A DNA stretch of 64,000 nucleotides from Alteromonas oceanisediminis (GCF_018474025.1 NZ_JAHCTA010000006.1:62001-126000), one strand, 5' to 3'. Counted from the stretch's first letter, positions 7,406-15,938 are shown. Numbers and translations are program-made. The notes: generated from the sequence alone by a model not told the origin.

Positions 7406-8986
7406 TTAATCGAGATTTTCCGGTAACTGGTACTGGCCTTCTAAGCCGACCTCTTTAATCACTTGATTAATAACACGTTCAATAGCTTCTCGCGCTTCTT
7501 GAGCTCGGATTTGTGATGAATTGGTGTATTGGCTAAGGTTTTTGTAAGCATCCTTGTAGTCAAACCCATGGCGAGCATTAGCAAACAATGAGCTCTCGAC
7601 TGCAGAATCTTTTCCTACAAGAGGCGCTAAGGGGGTGCTCTGCGAATGACTGGCTTGTGCAACTCTATCGTCACACCAGTAGGAGTATAACGAATCATTC
7701 GCACCAAAAGACAAAAGAAACTTCAACGCTACCTGATAACCATGATTATTATCTCCAAACTCATTCACTTCATTCTCACCTAGCGACTCTTCTAACCCCA
7801 TCAATCCATCTAGGCGACAACCAGGATAAAATGCATGTATAAGTTTTACATCTGCATAAAAATCGCCGCCAACAAGTTCACTCAGTTGCTCGTTAAATGT
7901 TTCGGGTATAAATGGAACTGTTTCGCCTTGGCCAAATTCTAGGCTACTGTTTTGGTCGTCACTAAGATTTACGCCGTCACTTGAATACAATTCTAGCTCC
8001 AACCCTTCGCCCAATAACTCGTGTAGACTTTCTGAAGTCACTGTTGATAGCATTTGATTAAATGCCGCACGTAATATGGGGTCATCCATCACCGTCTCGA
8101 CAGTCAGGAATTGGGTCGGATCAGGCAGAGGGCCACCAATAGGTAGTGTGACCAAATTTCGGCTCCAAAACTCACGAACGTGTTGAGGCCATATAGCATA
8201 ATCTGCGGCAAGAGCGAACATTGCAGAACCCCCATTTGACCGTCCCTCAATAACTATGTTTTCCAGAGAAACTTCAGGAAATTGTTCTTTTACAGCTTTA
8301 TAGAGAAACATATTATCGAAAGCAGAAATATCTGGAGCGGTGTGAAATGGTCTATCATCACCGTGAATGTTTGAGAGACCGTACCCATCAAAATTATAGG
8401 GTGGTAGAGTATTTCGCGAAGTAGAACCTTGATCTGTGACTTGTAGCCAATAAAGCGTATTGTTTAAATGTGAAGGGCTTTTAACAATGTTGTACCTTCC
8501 AACCATGAAAATATGCACGGGAGAATCATAATGAGAAAAAGCGTCTTGAAAATACCAAGCCGCAAACTTTGTGCTACCCACGATTTTTCGTAACATGAAT
8601 GTTTCAAGTTCCGGTCCAACAGGTACGTGGTAATTATTATAATCAGCTAAAAAAAGTCGGTTGCCCTGCTGATCGGTTTCACAAAGCCCGTCATATTCTG
8701 TTCCCCGAAAATCCTCTGATACCCCTAAGTAATCTGGTCCACACGGTCCAAATCGATTTTCAATCTCGTCATACCATTCGCCACCAGAGCCATGATTCAG
8801 AAATACAGTAATTGGAGCCCCTCCGCCATCGATATTAAACGACCAATGATAGGCTTGTTTATAGTTTCCATCACCGGTGTACAAGGCGAACCTCTCATGA
8901 GGTGACGCTTTAAACTCTTCATCTATGTCTGCAAATAAACTAACACTCCAAATTGTGGTAAGGAGTATAACCAATGTGTTTTTCAT
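7406..8986 (-). CDS. Secreted alpha/beta-hydrolase-like protein
   Basis: A 526-residue exported protein. The signal peptide ends near residue 19 (LFA/D). An oxyanion-type HGSGG is at 65-69 and a nucleophile elbow GRSNGG with Ser250 at 248-253; a C-terminal ARHGFDYKDAYKN supplies a plausible catalytic His. This fits a serine esterase, lipase or related hydrolase of the alpha/beta fold acting in the periplasm or outside. Several Cys pairs (for example in FGPCGPDY and DGLCETD) could form disulfides. GAGAG precedes the ATG. It lies between the two DapA-like genes on the same strand. The substrate is unknown, and I do not recognise a named subfamily. Confidence 0.72.
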   Translation of the reverse strand: MKNTLVILLTTIWSVSLFADIDEEFKASPHERFALYTGDGNYKQAYHWSFNIDGGGAPITVFLNHGSGGEWYDEIENRFGPCGPDYLGVSEDFRGTEYDGLCETDQQGNRLFLADYNNYHVPVGPELETFMLRKIVGSTKFAAWYFQDAFSHYDSPVHIFMVGRYNIVKSPSHLNNTLYWLQVTDQGSTSRNTLPPYNFDGYGLSNIHGDDRPFHTAPDISAFDNMFLYKAVKEQFPEVSLENIVIEGRSNGGSAMFALAADYAIWPQHVREFWSRNLVTLPIGGPLPDPTQFLTVETVMDDPILRAAFNQMLSTVTSESLHELLGEGLELELYSSDGVNLSDDQNSSLEFGQGETVPFIPETFNEQLSELVGGDFYADVKLIHAFYPGCRLDGLMGLEESLGENEVNEFGDNNHGYQVALKFLLSFGANDSLYSYWCDDRVAQASHSQSTPLAPLVGKDSAVESSLFANARHGFDYKDAYKNLSQYTNSSQIRAQEAREAIERVINQVIKEVGLEGQYQLPENLD

Positions 8987-9390
8987 GCTATTTCTCTCGT
9001 GGTCTGTTATAAAGTTTGCTTTAAGCGGTGTGGAATACGCTTTTCACTTATAAAATGTTCGAAAAAACAGATCTCAAATATGTAACGAAATTCGGCAAGC
9101 AATCATGCCAATACATAAGATATTTCGTATTTTCAAATATTTAAGAGTTGACGTGTCGAGTTAAGCGTCATTTACGTCAGGCTTTTGAGAAAAACCGACG
9201 TTGCTTTTAGCCGATGTGGCTTTTTAGCGCTTAGATATGCTTATATTTTCTGAAAGTGCAGACAATGATACGCTGGCAACACTCAATTTAGACGTTCAAG
9301 CCTGGTCATCACACTGGATTCCCTTCTATGGGAGGCAGATGTAAGATTAAAATTAAATTTATGTATATAGAACAATGTACAGTCGGTAGT
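8987..9390. other. Intergenic stretch, one weak hairpin, no gene seen
   Basis: About 400 bases between the esterase-like gene start and the end of the next small gene. It is AT-rich and should hold the esterase promoter. A short hairpin (AGCC/GGCT at 9209-9221) followed by five Ts resembles a weak terminator on the plus strand, but no plus-strand gene precedes it. I see no open frame with coding character. Confidence 0.4.
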
Positions 9391-9645
9391 TTAATCGCCC
9401 GATAATCTAGAGACGTTGTTTTCAATCCACATTTTGTAGGCAGGTTGATGACCGAGCACCATCAATAGTGCATCAACTTCCCTCATTTTGTTGATTGTTC
9501 GTTGTTCAAACTCCAACTGCCGGCACGACGCTGGACAGTCAATCAAATGTTCCGCTATTTCTTTGGTGATATCTTCATTTAACCTAACAATCGACGAAGA
9601 TATTCTGGCTACCGTCGCGACTGAATTTAAGTCCAAAGGCTTCAT
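9391..9645 (-). CDS. Small hypothetical protein
   Basis: An 84-residue protein without a recognised family. It contains EHLIDCPASCRQLEFEQ; the His-x3-Cys-x3-Cys spacing recalls, but does not match, the H-x3-C-x2-C motif of zinc-binding anti-sigma factors, so I do not assign that role. I start at the ATG at 9645; a longer frame with a TTG start reaches 9663, and neither has a strong ribosome binding site. It follows the TipAS gene by about 80 bases on the same strand. It is predicted to be soluble and helical. Confidence 0.45.
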   Translation of the reverse strand: MKPLDLNSVATVARISSSIVRLNEDITKEIAEHLIDCPASCRQLEFEQRTINKMREVDALLMVLGHQPAYKMWIENNVSRLSGD

Positions 9646-9727
9646 CGGTTTCAAAATGCCCAAAATGGTCTAAAGCAGAGCAACGGGGAGCCGTCGTTCA
9701 ACCTATTAACATTTATTGCTTTGAGCA

Positions 9728-10150
9728 CTATTTTCTGTCATGCCAGTCAAAATGATTGGCAAAATACATCATCGCACGGCTAAGTTTTTCAGCAGTGTTG
9801 GAACCAAACGAATCATAGTAGTTGGCAAAGCGAGAGTCGCTGATATACAAATCAGCTAAACCACGGAAGCGGTCCTCTGTAACCCGATAGTAATTTTCTA
9901 ACCAATTCAACTGTCGGAGCATTAAATTCATCATCTCTGGGCTGTTTGGAGTGTAATTTTCGTGTAGCGCTATCTCCCTTGCAATTAAGGCTCCCTGCTC
10001 GTGAACAGCATTAGCTTCAGCTTTGCTTCGTGAAGACAATCGTTCCTCCACTGCTATAAGTTCTTCGCCATATAACGTGTACGCTTCGTGACGAATCGCA
10101 GAGGACGATTGACTTGAATCACTATTGAATTTATCGGGTATCAAAACCAT
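9728..10150 (-). CDS. Stand-alone TipAS-domain protein
   Basis: A 140-residue protein matching the TipAS antibiotic-recognition domain (PF07739) over nearly its full length. The typical features are the helical EEL..VEERLSSRSKAEANAV part, then SPEMMNLMLRQLNWLENYY, RGLADLYISDSRFANYYD and AEKLSRAMMYFANHFDW. In TipA proteins this domain binds thiopeptides and is fused to a MerR DNA-binding part; here no such part is present. The start is the ATG at 10150, where AAGGA lies six bases upstream. The open frame extends to 10303, but the extra 51 codons look non-coding and have no ribosome binding site. Ligand and function are unknown. Confidence 0.8.
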   Translation of the reverse strand: MVLIPDKFNSDSSQSSSAIRHEAYTLYGEELIAVEERLSSRSKAEANAVHEQGALIAREIALHENYTPNSPEMMNLMLRQLNWLENYYRVTEDRFRGLADLYISDSRFANYYDSFGSNTAEKLSRAMMYFANHFDWHDRK

Positions 10151-10243
10151 GGTATTTCCTTTTGAATTTCTCAAAACAGATTGTTCCAGCTCGAACAATA
10201 ATTTCATCATCATTGTGATAAGTACGCTAGCGAACTGAAAAAA

Positions 10244-10275
10244 GTGCCAAAATGAGAAGACCACAAACTTGGCAC
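10244..10275. promoter_or_regulatory. Spaced inverted repeat GTGCCAA/TTGGCAC
   Basis: GTGCCAA (10244-10250) and TTGGCAC (10269-10275) face each other across 18 bases, about 95-125 bases before the TipAS start. The same half-sites occur with a four-base spacer at 11424-11441, at a similar distance before the next gene. This suggests binding sites for one regulator, which I cannot identify. Confidence 0.35.
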
Positions 10276-10294
10276 AATCATCGATTGAAACGCG

Positions 10295-10396
10295 TTTATC
10301 CAATCAAGCTGGTTTATTCCTTCCAGTGTCGAGTAAGTCCGTGGTCTTTCAAGACCAAGTACCCTTGCCGTGCCTCTTTGGGCACGGCCTTTTTCA
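10295..10396 (+). ncRNA. Candidate small RNA ending in an orphan terminator
   Basis: No protein gene precedes the strong plus-strand terminator at 10367-10394. The preceding 70 bases can fold into a perfect 7-bp hairpin (10342-10357), and a weaker CTGG/CCAG stem is possible at 10309-10326. A TTGGCA at 10269-10274 could serve as a -35 box, but a matching -10 is not convincing, so the 5' end is a guess. It would be transcribed divergently from the TipAS gene. I know no RNA family that fits. Confidence 0.35.
10367..10394 (+). terminator. Rho-independent terminator, plus strand
   Basis: GCCGTGCC and GGCACGGC pair across a six-base loop, followed directly by CCTTTTTC. Read on the minus strand there is no T-run, so it is not the terminator of the DapA-like gene, which ends at 10417 on that strand. 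Confidence 0.75.
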
Positions 10397-10416
10397 TTTA
10401 AATGGACACAGATAAC

Positions 10417-11334
10417 TCACCCAATGAGTAAGTCCTGTTGACCTTTCCTGATGTGCTCAATAGCGCTTTCTATCGCAACTCTATCGAAACCTGATATTCC
10501 TTCTAAGGGTAAAGGCAAAGAATCTGAATGACACAACGTGAGAGCCTCCGCAGCGGTGGCCGTTACACGAACGCTACCGGCCTTCGTTTTGTATAGCTCC
10601 AGTAAAGGATTTAATAGTTTTTGATAACTATTGGCTCTGTCAAGTTGACCGACTTTTAATGCACTTACAATAGATACACAGATTTCGGGGAAAATGCCCG
10701 CAATGACGGAGTGCCAAGCGCCGATGTCAGGAGTCAGTGCAGAAGCAAAATAAGGGTCACCGCTTAGACCAATAGTGATTTCCGGATTGATAGTACTCTT
10801 GAGTGCCCTAATCCAATCGCTACGGGTGACACTACCATGGCGGAAGCTTGATATTTTGAGTGCCCCAATGTAAGGCAAGTCGGTTAGTTCCGCCAATAGC
10901 TGAAGCGAAAAACTAAACTGAGTGGTGAGCGTATTCTCGTAAATACAAATAGGAATAGAGGTATTTGCCGTCACTTGCTGATAGAATCGAAGTACTTCAT
11001 CTTCGGACAGTGGATGATAGGAAGACGGCGCTACGAGCAAGGAAGCGGCACCTCGCTTCTGAGCATGTTCCGCCAGAGTTAAGACATCGTAGGTATTTGA
11101 TGCACTAACTCCCACCAAAACATCGGCACCTTCAGCGTAAATCAACGCTTGTTCAAGGATTGTTTTTCTTTGCTCAACACAGAAATAGTGGCCGCAACCT
11201 GTCGAACCTAATATGCCAATACAATCTACTTTAGCACTCCGTAACCTTGTTAGTATGCGGGCAAAAGACTGCGTATCTAGTCTTCTCGAGGATACGGGCG
11301 TCAATGCGTACGCATTCAATGTTATATTTTTCAT
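10417..11334 (-). CDS. DapA-like (DHDPS/NAL family) lyase or synthase
   Basis: A 305-residue TIM-barrel protein, the better-preserved sister of the gene at 6391-7314. It keeps the Schiff-base lysine K160 (GALKISSFRHG), Tyr132 in PICIYENT and a GSTGC loop where family members have GTTGE. Class I aldolases of this kind use pyruvate or a related keto acid as donor. The acceptor cannot be told; neither gene sits in a lysine or sialic acid cluster, so a role in lysine synthesis is not implied. The ATG has only a distant GAG upstream. A palindrome lies about 90-107 bases upstream. It lies downstream of the dienelactone-hydrolase gene on the same strand. Confidence 0.87.
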   Translation of the reverse strand: MKNITLNAYALTPVSSRRLDTQSFARILTRLRSAKVDCIGILGSTGCGHYFCVEQRKTILEQALIYAEGADVLVGVSASNTYDVLTLAEHAQKRGAASLLVAPSSYHPLSEDEVLRFYQQVTANTSIPICIYENTLTTQFSFSLQLLAELTDLPYIGALKISSFRHGSVTRSDWIRALKSTINPEITIGLSGDPYFASALTPDIGAWHSVIAGIFPEICVSIVSALKVGQLDRANSYQKLLNPLLELYKTKAGSVRVTATAAEALTLCHSDSLPLPLEGISGFDRVAIESAIEHIRKGQQDLLIG

Positions 11335-11423
11335 AAACTGTCATCTCGTTCAGCATGCAACCGGCACTTCTGCATTGTTTGTTATTGGCAATAACAACGT
11401 TTACGCTGAACCCCTGAGACAAG

Positions 11424-11441
11424 TGCCAAATAGTTGGCACC
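11424..11441. promoter_or_regulatory. Palindrome GTGCCAA-N4-TTGGCAC
   Basis: A compact 18-base palindrome with 7-base arms, between the dienelactone hydrolase gene and the DapA-like gene. It reuses the half-sites seen at 10244-10275. A weak terminator for the upstream gene is the alternative reading, but the following minus-strand bases (TTGTCTC) are a poor U-tract, so I favour an operator. Confidence 0.45.
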
Positions 11442-11467
11442 CTTAACATCTTTTTATATTTTGAACC

Positions 11468-12196
11468 CTATTCTGAAAATGTGTCATGTAAGAAACGTGT
11501 TAATGAATCCCACGAGAGCCTATCTGCTTTTTCACTGTATTGGACACCAATTTCTGGAGAATTTGCCCCCGTGAAAGTAAATGCATGCATTGCATCGCCA
11601 TAGATATTCATTTGCCAATCTGCTTTCTTGTCCAGCATTTCGTTGAAAAATAGACGGAGACTCTCAGGAGGTACCATCGGATCCCTCCCTCCGTGGAGGA
11701 CAAGTATTTTCGGATGAATCACGGCTCCAAGATCGGATTCAAGACTGTCAAGAAGACCGTGAAAAGAAATCGATGCTAGCAAACCCGCCGGGTTGGCTCT
11801 CGCTAAGTCGAGAGCACAGAGCCCGCCGAAACAGTAGCCGACCGCTGCAAACTTTTGATCTTCAAGTCGCTCAATCGATTTAACGTATCTAAACCCAGCC
11901 AACATACGGCTCTGTAATTCTCGTCGGTCCGCAAGTAATGGATTCATAAGATGTGAATTATCACTGGTAGGTTCACCTCTCACCCCTTTTCCGTAAAGAT
12001 CGAACACGTAAACTTTATAACCAAGAAAAGTCATCTTCAGCGCTATATCTTTAATGGGTTGATTCAATCCATCCCACGCAGGAAATAGCAGTAATGTACC
12101 TAATTTCGTCTCATCATCTTTAGATTGCGCAAAATATAAATCGAATATTTTATTATCATACTCAAACGTTAGTTCTTCAGTGTAAATCGGATCCAT
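11468..12196 (-). CDS. Dienelactone hydrolase family protein
   Basis: A 242-residue alpha/beta hydrolase with the dienelactone hydrolase triad: nucleophile Cys122 in GYCFGG, Asp172 in HGGRDPMVPPE and His204 in DAMHAF. Family members open lactone rings, as in chloroaromatic degradation, but many have unknown substrates. The start is the ATG at 12196, preceded by a good GGGAGA ribosome binding site; the open frame continues 15 codons upstream without one. It lies just downstream of the AraC-type regulator on the same strand, which may control it. There is no signal peptide, so it should be cytoplasmic. Confidence 0.88.
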   Translation of the reverse strand: MDPIYTEELTFEYDNKIFDLYFAQSKDDETKLGTLLLFPAWDGLNQPIKDIALKMTFLGYKVYVFDLYGKGVRGEPTSDNSHLMNPLLADRRELQSRMLAGFRYVKSIERLEDQKFAAVGYCFGGLCALDLARANPAGLLASISFHGLLDSLESDLGAVIHPKILVLHGGRDPMVPPESLRLFFNEMLDKKADWQMNIYGDAMHAFTFTGANSPEIGVQYSEKADRLSWDSLTRFLHDTFSE

Positions 12197-12262
12197 TTTA
12201 CTTCTCCCAAAAATGTCAACGATACATAGACTGAATATCATTTAATTGTACAAAAACGACAT

Positions 12263-13057
12263 TTAAAGATAAAAAATGGTTGGATCAAATGATGTATTGA
12301 ACGCATTTTGCAGTAAAAAACACTGTTTCTCTGAATAGTGGCGGGGTGTTCTTCCTAGGTATCTGTTCCATTCTCTTATAGCGTGAGAGTCATCATAGAA
12401 GTCAGCTATACTTGCGTCTATTTCTTTATTTGCGGCGTTGCGAACGCTTTTACCAATCCGCACCATCTGTGTGTACTGTGAAAATGTTACCCCCACGTAA
12501 CGCTTAAAGTCTCTTTGAATGGTTCGAACAGATGTTCCTACAACAGCCGCGCCTGAGTCTGATATGGCTCCAGCAATTCTTTCAGAGACCTTTAAGCGCG
12601 AGCCTCGCGAATGAGTAAAAACGTGTGAAAACCAACTGTCTAAACTCAGTTTCACAGAGTCAGCACAAAACGGATTGCGAATTGATCCATAAAAACTGTT
12701 AACTTTGCTGACGCTCCAGGCGCTAGTGACATCTTCCAGATGATTGACAGCGAATCCACCGAATTCATCAAACAAGCGAGTCATGCCCACGGGAGTTAAC
12801 AAAATCATAATGAAATAGCTTTGGGCTTGTGGAAACCACTTTCGTACCTGAGTCTGTATTCCCAATAGAGAAACTCTGAAATGGGGAACTCCAGATTCTG
12901 TCAACGTTGGATCCCCATAATTCAATGTTAATATTCCAACGGGCTGCGGACAGGTTTCTATCTCTACGTCAGCGTATTCTTGCTGTAAGTCGTTTATAAT
13001 GCGGTAGCTCAATATGTACCGGCTAAGCGAAGAATGCGGCTTTAAATTAATAATCAT
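12263..13057 (-). CDS. AraC-family transcription regulator
   Basis: A 264-residue regulator. The N-terminal part (about residues 1-130, with SSLSRYILSYRII and PVGILTLNYG) resembles the DUF6597 sensor domain common before AraC DNA-binding parts. The C-terminal 100 residues carry the AraC helix-turn-helix: VVGTSVRTIQRDFKRYVGVT as the first, and a second in SIADFYDDSHAIREWNRYLG followed by TPRHYS. I start at the ATG at 13057, which matches the usual family N-terminus; an upstream ATG at 13090 is possible and neither site is strong. It precedes the dienelactone hydrolase and DapA-like genes on the same strand, which are plausible targets. Confidence 0.85.
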   Translation of the reverse strand: MIINLKPHSSLSRYILSYRIINDLQQEYADVEIETCPQPVGILTLNYGDPTLTESGVPHFRVSLLGIQTQVRKWFPQAQSYFIMILLTPVGMTRLFDEFGGFAVNHLEDVTSAWSVSKVNSFYGSIRNPFCADSVKLSLDSWFSHVFTHSRGSRLKVSERIAGAISDSGAAVVGTSVRTIQRDFKRYVGVTFSQYTQMVRIGKSVRNAANKEIDASIADFYDDSHAIREWNRYLGRTPRHYSEKQCFLLQNAFNTSFDPTIFYL

Positions 13058-13310
13058 TTGCAAATCCAAAAGGAGAAACGTTGAAAGCATCTCTTCAATG
13101 AGTTACGCAACTTGGGTAAGTTGTGTGGCTCCAACTTCAATCAACAAGTCATCTTACGCCAAATCCTCTTCATTTTAGCAAAGGCCACCCCCGCCAACGT
13201 AAAGTGAGTTGGTAACACGGGTGTAGCAACAGGGACTTTCAATGTAGGTATGTTGGCGCTAGCAAAACTATATTTAGATTTTCCCTGAGATTTCGGTTGA
13301 AAATTAGTTG

Positions 13311-13973
13311 TTAACCATTCACCGCAAAAGGGCATTTCCATGAATTGCTGACCTTACGTCCACTGTATTGATAGACTTCAGAGCGATCACCAAAATCAGC
13401 GAGCATTGGATTTTTCGAGCCGCTGTATTTGACGTCACGCTGGCGGATGTGGTCGCGGAATTTTTCAAATTTCCCGGCTTCGCGGAGTTGGTCGAACTGG
13501 TTGTGAGGATTAAATACAATGGCTGGGAATCTAAAACGCCGACTTTTCCGGCTGCTCTGAGGGTTAAAACCGATCACAAAAAACGCATAGCCGCCAAGAC
13601 TAAAACCAAAATTTGGGTCCAGCGGCTTTTTCGATACTGTCGAGTCCCAATTGAACGCGCATTTATCTACGTTGTGAAGTTGTTGAAGCTTTCGCCAGAG
13701 CGCTGCATCGAATTCCTCTTCCGAAATAATTTCGTTCTGATCGAATATGCAGACAAAGGAAGAGTACATTTTCGTTTTAATGTCGTAGTCATCGAGAAAT
13801 GAATACATATCCCCCAAAATGTCGATGACGTTCAAATCGCAATTGATATCACCATATACATTAAGCGTGATTTGATCCTTGTGCAGTGCGGTTTTAGCCC
13901 CTACGCAGGGAAAGTCACATTGTTCAATGACTGAAGTAAATTCATTTTTGATTTCGTTTCTAAGAGTTGACAT
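13311..13973 (-). CDS. YqcI/YcgG family protein
   Basis: A 220-residue protein matching the YqcI/YcgG family (PF08892) end to end. Family landmarks are CDFPCVGAKTALHKDQ near the start, SEEEFDAALWRKLQQLH in the middle, DPNFGFSLGGYAFFVIG, AIVFNPHNQFDQLRE, and the C-terminal GSKNPMLADFGDRSE and QYSGR...WKCPF. The conserved Cys at both ends (FPC and KCPF) suggests metal or haem binding; the biochemical role is not established to my knowledge. The start is supported by a GGGGG ribosome binding site seven bases upstream. It is followed by a 220-base gap before the AraC gene. No partner is apparent. Confidence 0.9.
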   Translation of the reverse strand: MSTLRNEIKNEFTSVIEQCDFPCVGAKTALHKDQITLNVYGDINCDLNVIDILGDMYSFLDDYDIKTKMYSSFVCIFDQNEIISEEEFDAALWRKLQQLHNVDKCAFNWDSTVSKKPLDPNFGFSLGGYAFFVIGFNPQSSRKSRRFRFPAIVFNPHNQFDQLREAGKFEKFRDHIRQRDVKYSGSKNPMLADFGDRSEVYQYSGRKVSNSWKCPFAVNG

Positions 13974-14414
13974 TGTGTTACCCCCTTCCCTTGAACACGT
14001 GCGAGATTGGATCTAGATCTTCTATTCTGAAGTCAGCTTGTCGCGCCGCTAATTTTCGAATACCACGTAATTTAAACTACGACTATTCGAGCAAGTTCCT
14101 TACCAGATTTATCTTTCAGCGTGAAACGGTAGTGCTTATTGAAGCTTTTGTTTTTACTAGCTTAATTGACAACTGCGATGTGCGGCTTCAACATCAAAAG
14201 GAACCCGTAAAATTTCAGAGTGAAAATTTTTCTTTTAATGTGAAAAGATGGGAAGGTTTTGGCGCTATACGCTTGCCGCATTGAAGTGGAGGACTGCCTC
14301 AACGGCTGTAGAGGTTAATTAGCAAATCCGCAGAATCTGCTATAGGCTCTGGCACTAAAGTAGTATCTAATGCCAAAGAGCCAAAGCCATACCTTCAGTT
14401 TTTCACCGAACCTA
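13974..14414. other. Intergenic stretch without a recognised gene
   Basis: About 440 bases upstream of the YqcI/YcgG gene and downstream of the DUF1989 gene. A plus-strand open frame (13967-14284) has no ribosome binding site or recognisable domain and is antisense to the likely promoter. I see no clear terminator or repeat. Confidence 0.4.
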
Positions 14415-15002
14415 TCAGTTTCCTGAGAGGATTTCGTATTGGATAGGTTTATACGAAAAGTTATTAGACTGGCCTGCCGAACAGGCTGTTAACCCGACAA
14501 TCATGTCCATCTTCGCTTCAAAGACGATATAGTCCCCTGCTTTACTGGTAGGAGGAAGGACCGATATAGCCCCTGCCTCATCTATTTTGACGTTCATAAA
14601 AATATTGAACGTAGTGCTGACTTTGTGAGGTGGAATATTGTATTTATCAAACGCGTTAACTAAATTTCCATAACATCCCGGCACGACTTCCTCATTTGGA
14701 TAAAAATGTTTGAAGGTATCTACGCTACAGGGAGTCAGTAAAAAGTCATGGTCTTCAACTTTGTCCTCAATAATTTCAAACATCGGATTACTCAAATTTG
14801 AATAAAGAACGCCCCCCTTTTTAAATCGCACACTCTCATTGTAATCAAGTGATCTTCCCCCGGAAAGGGATTCATCAGTATCGTGCAGATTGAAGCAGAA
14901 TAGGTCAGCGACCTGCTCCCCCTCAGGGTCTATCACCTTCAATTTTTCTCCCGCTTTCATCGTAAATGCGGTACCGCTTCTGGGTTTAATGGTTGTCGAC
15001 AT
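14415..15002 (-). CDS. DUF1989 (urea carboxylase-associated) protein
   Basis: A 195-residue protein of the DUF1989 family (PF09347), often annotated as urea carboxylase-associated. Visible landmarks are the opening AFTMKAGEKLKVIDPEG, the EQVADLFCFN segment, and the C-terminal IVGLTACSAGQSNNF. Relatives near urea carboxylase act on guanidine-related compounds (carboxyguanidine deiminase subunits), but no urea carboxylase or partner subunit is present here. The start is the ATG at 15002, with AGGAGG eight bases upstream; the GTG one codon earlier is less well placed. It follows the unknown 286-residue gene by 75 bases and may share its transcript. Confidence 0.85.
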   Translation of the reverse strand: MSTTIKPRSGTAFTMKAGEKLKVIDPEGEQVADLFCFNLHDTDESLSGGRSLDYNESVRFKKGGVLYSNLSNPMFEIIEDKVEDHDFLLTPCSVDTFKHFYPNEEVVPGCYGNLVNAFDKYNIPPHKVSTTFNIFMNVKIDEAGAISVLPPTSKAGDYIVFEAKMDMIVGLTACSAGQSNNFSYKPIQYEILSGN

Positions 15003-15077
15003 CACTCTTTCCTCCTATCGTGACTTATTTAGGTTCGTTACCTATTTAAATTAAAGCTAACTTGAATTCAGACAATA

Positions 15078-15938
15078 CTATCTAGCACCATTTGGCTCAC
15101 CCCAAACATTCGCTATCGCTTTCTCGGCGACAACACCCAATACATCTTGATTCAGTCCTTCAGCTGAACCTAAAAACAACTGGGCAATTTCCCGATCTAC
15201 TATTGCAGTGCTGACTAAATTTAAAGCCTCTTCGATATCACAGCCACCTTCTAAATACCGAACGTGATGGTCAGTATTGACTATGTGTTCATCCATTCCG
15301 TGAAGCCAGCGTTGAAATACGAGCTTTGACAATTCCTTATAGCGCGGTTGATGTGCGCCCATCGTCACGGTGAATATTTGCGAGCTGTTCTTAGGGTGCA
15401 TAGCCAGAACTTTTGCTAAAGCATCTTTCAAGTTTTCAGCCTCATCCATCGCGCTAGCCATCATCAATTTAGCGTAAATAGGCTCTAGCGAAGTTGAGTA
15501 TTGTAGCAATGAAGTAGCCTCAACGTGTTTGGCTTGTTTCACCTTATGAATGAAATCTTCTGTTACTTTTTTAAGCTCCTTTGAAATTTCAAGGTCTATC
15601 GAGTCGAATGCAGACTCGACCAACTCTTCCACATGACCAATTTCAGTGTCCAAATCGTTAGAAGTAAGTTGAAAAAATATCGCCATCGTTAAATGAGCCA
15701 AACTTTTCAGCGCGTGGTAACGGTCTGAATTGATGGTGTATACAGTGTATTTGCCATCACAGATACTAATCAAACGGCTATCTATTTTGACAACGACCAG
15801 AAGTTCACTCTTCACTTTGTGTAGCGCTTTTGATTTTTTGTCAGAATAATAGTTATGAAAGCGTTTATTGATTAGTCCTAGGCAAGAATCTTTCGGAGAG
15901 GCAGTGGTGTCTCTAAAGCCAGTATCAACATCAGTCAT
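15078..15938 (-). CDS. Hypothetical protein, mostly helical
   Basis: A 286-residue protein I do not recognise. It has no signal peptide or clear membrane segment. Residues about 40-75 look beta-rich (SELLVVVKIDSRLISICDG) and the remainder is largely helical, with charged segments such as EISKELKKVTEDFIHKVKQ. It is followed by the DUF1989 gene on the same strand and preceded, 155 bases upstream, by the last glycosyltransferase gene. Its base composition is like that of its neighbours. Cotranscription with DUF1989 suggests a shared role, but nothing in the sequence names it. Confidence 0.6.
   Translation of the reverse strand: MTDVDTGFRDTTASPKDSCLGLINKRFHNYYSDKKSKALHKVKSELLVVVKIDSRLISICDGKYTVYTINSDRYHALKSLAHLTMAIFFQLTSNDLDTEIGHVEELVESAFDSIDLEISKELKKVTEDFIHKVKQAKHVEATSLLQYSTSLEPIYAKLMMASAMDEAENLKDALAKVLAMHPKNSSQIFTVTMGAHQPRYKELSKLVFQRWLHGMDEHIVNTDHHVRYLEGGCDIEEALNLVSTAIVDREIAQLFLGSAEGLNQDVLGVVAEKAIANVWGEPNGAR

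Noticed and set aside
9391-9645. Zinc-binding anti-sigma factor
   Set aside because: The H-x3-C-x3-C spacing differs from the family motif, there is no membrane helix, and no sigma factor gene is adjacent.
13141-13341. Minus-strand 66-codon frame after the YqcI/YcgG gene
   Set aside because: I considered a frameshifted extension of that protein, but the family normally ends at WKCPF plus a few residues, so the gene is complete; the frame has no ribosome binding site.
13967-14284. Plus-strand open frame of 105 codons
   Set aside because: No ribosome binding site, no recognisable domain, low-complexity translation, and it starts inside the divergent YqcI/YcgG gene region.
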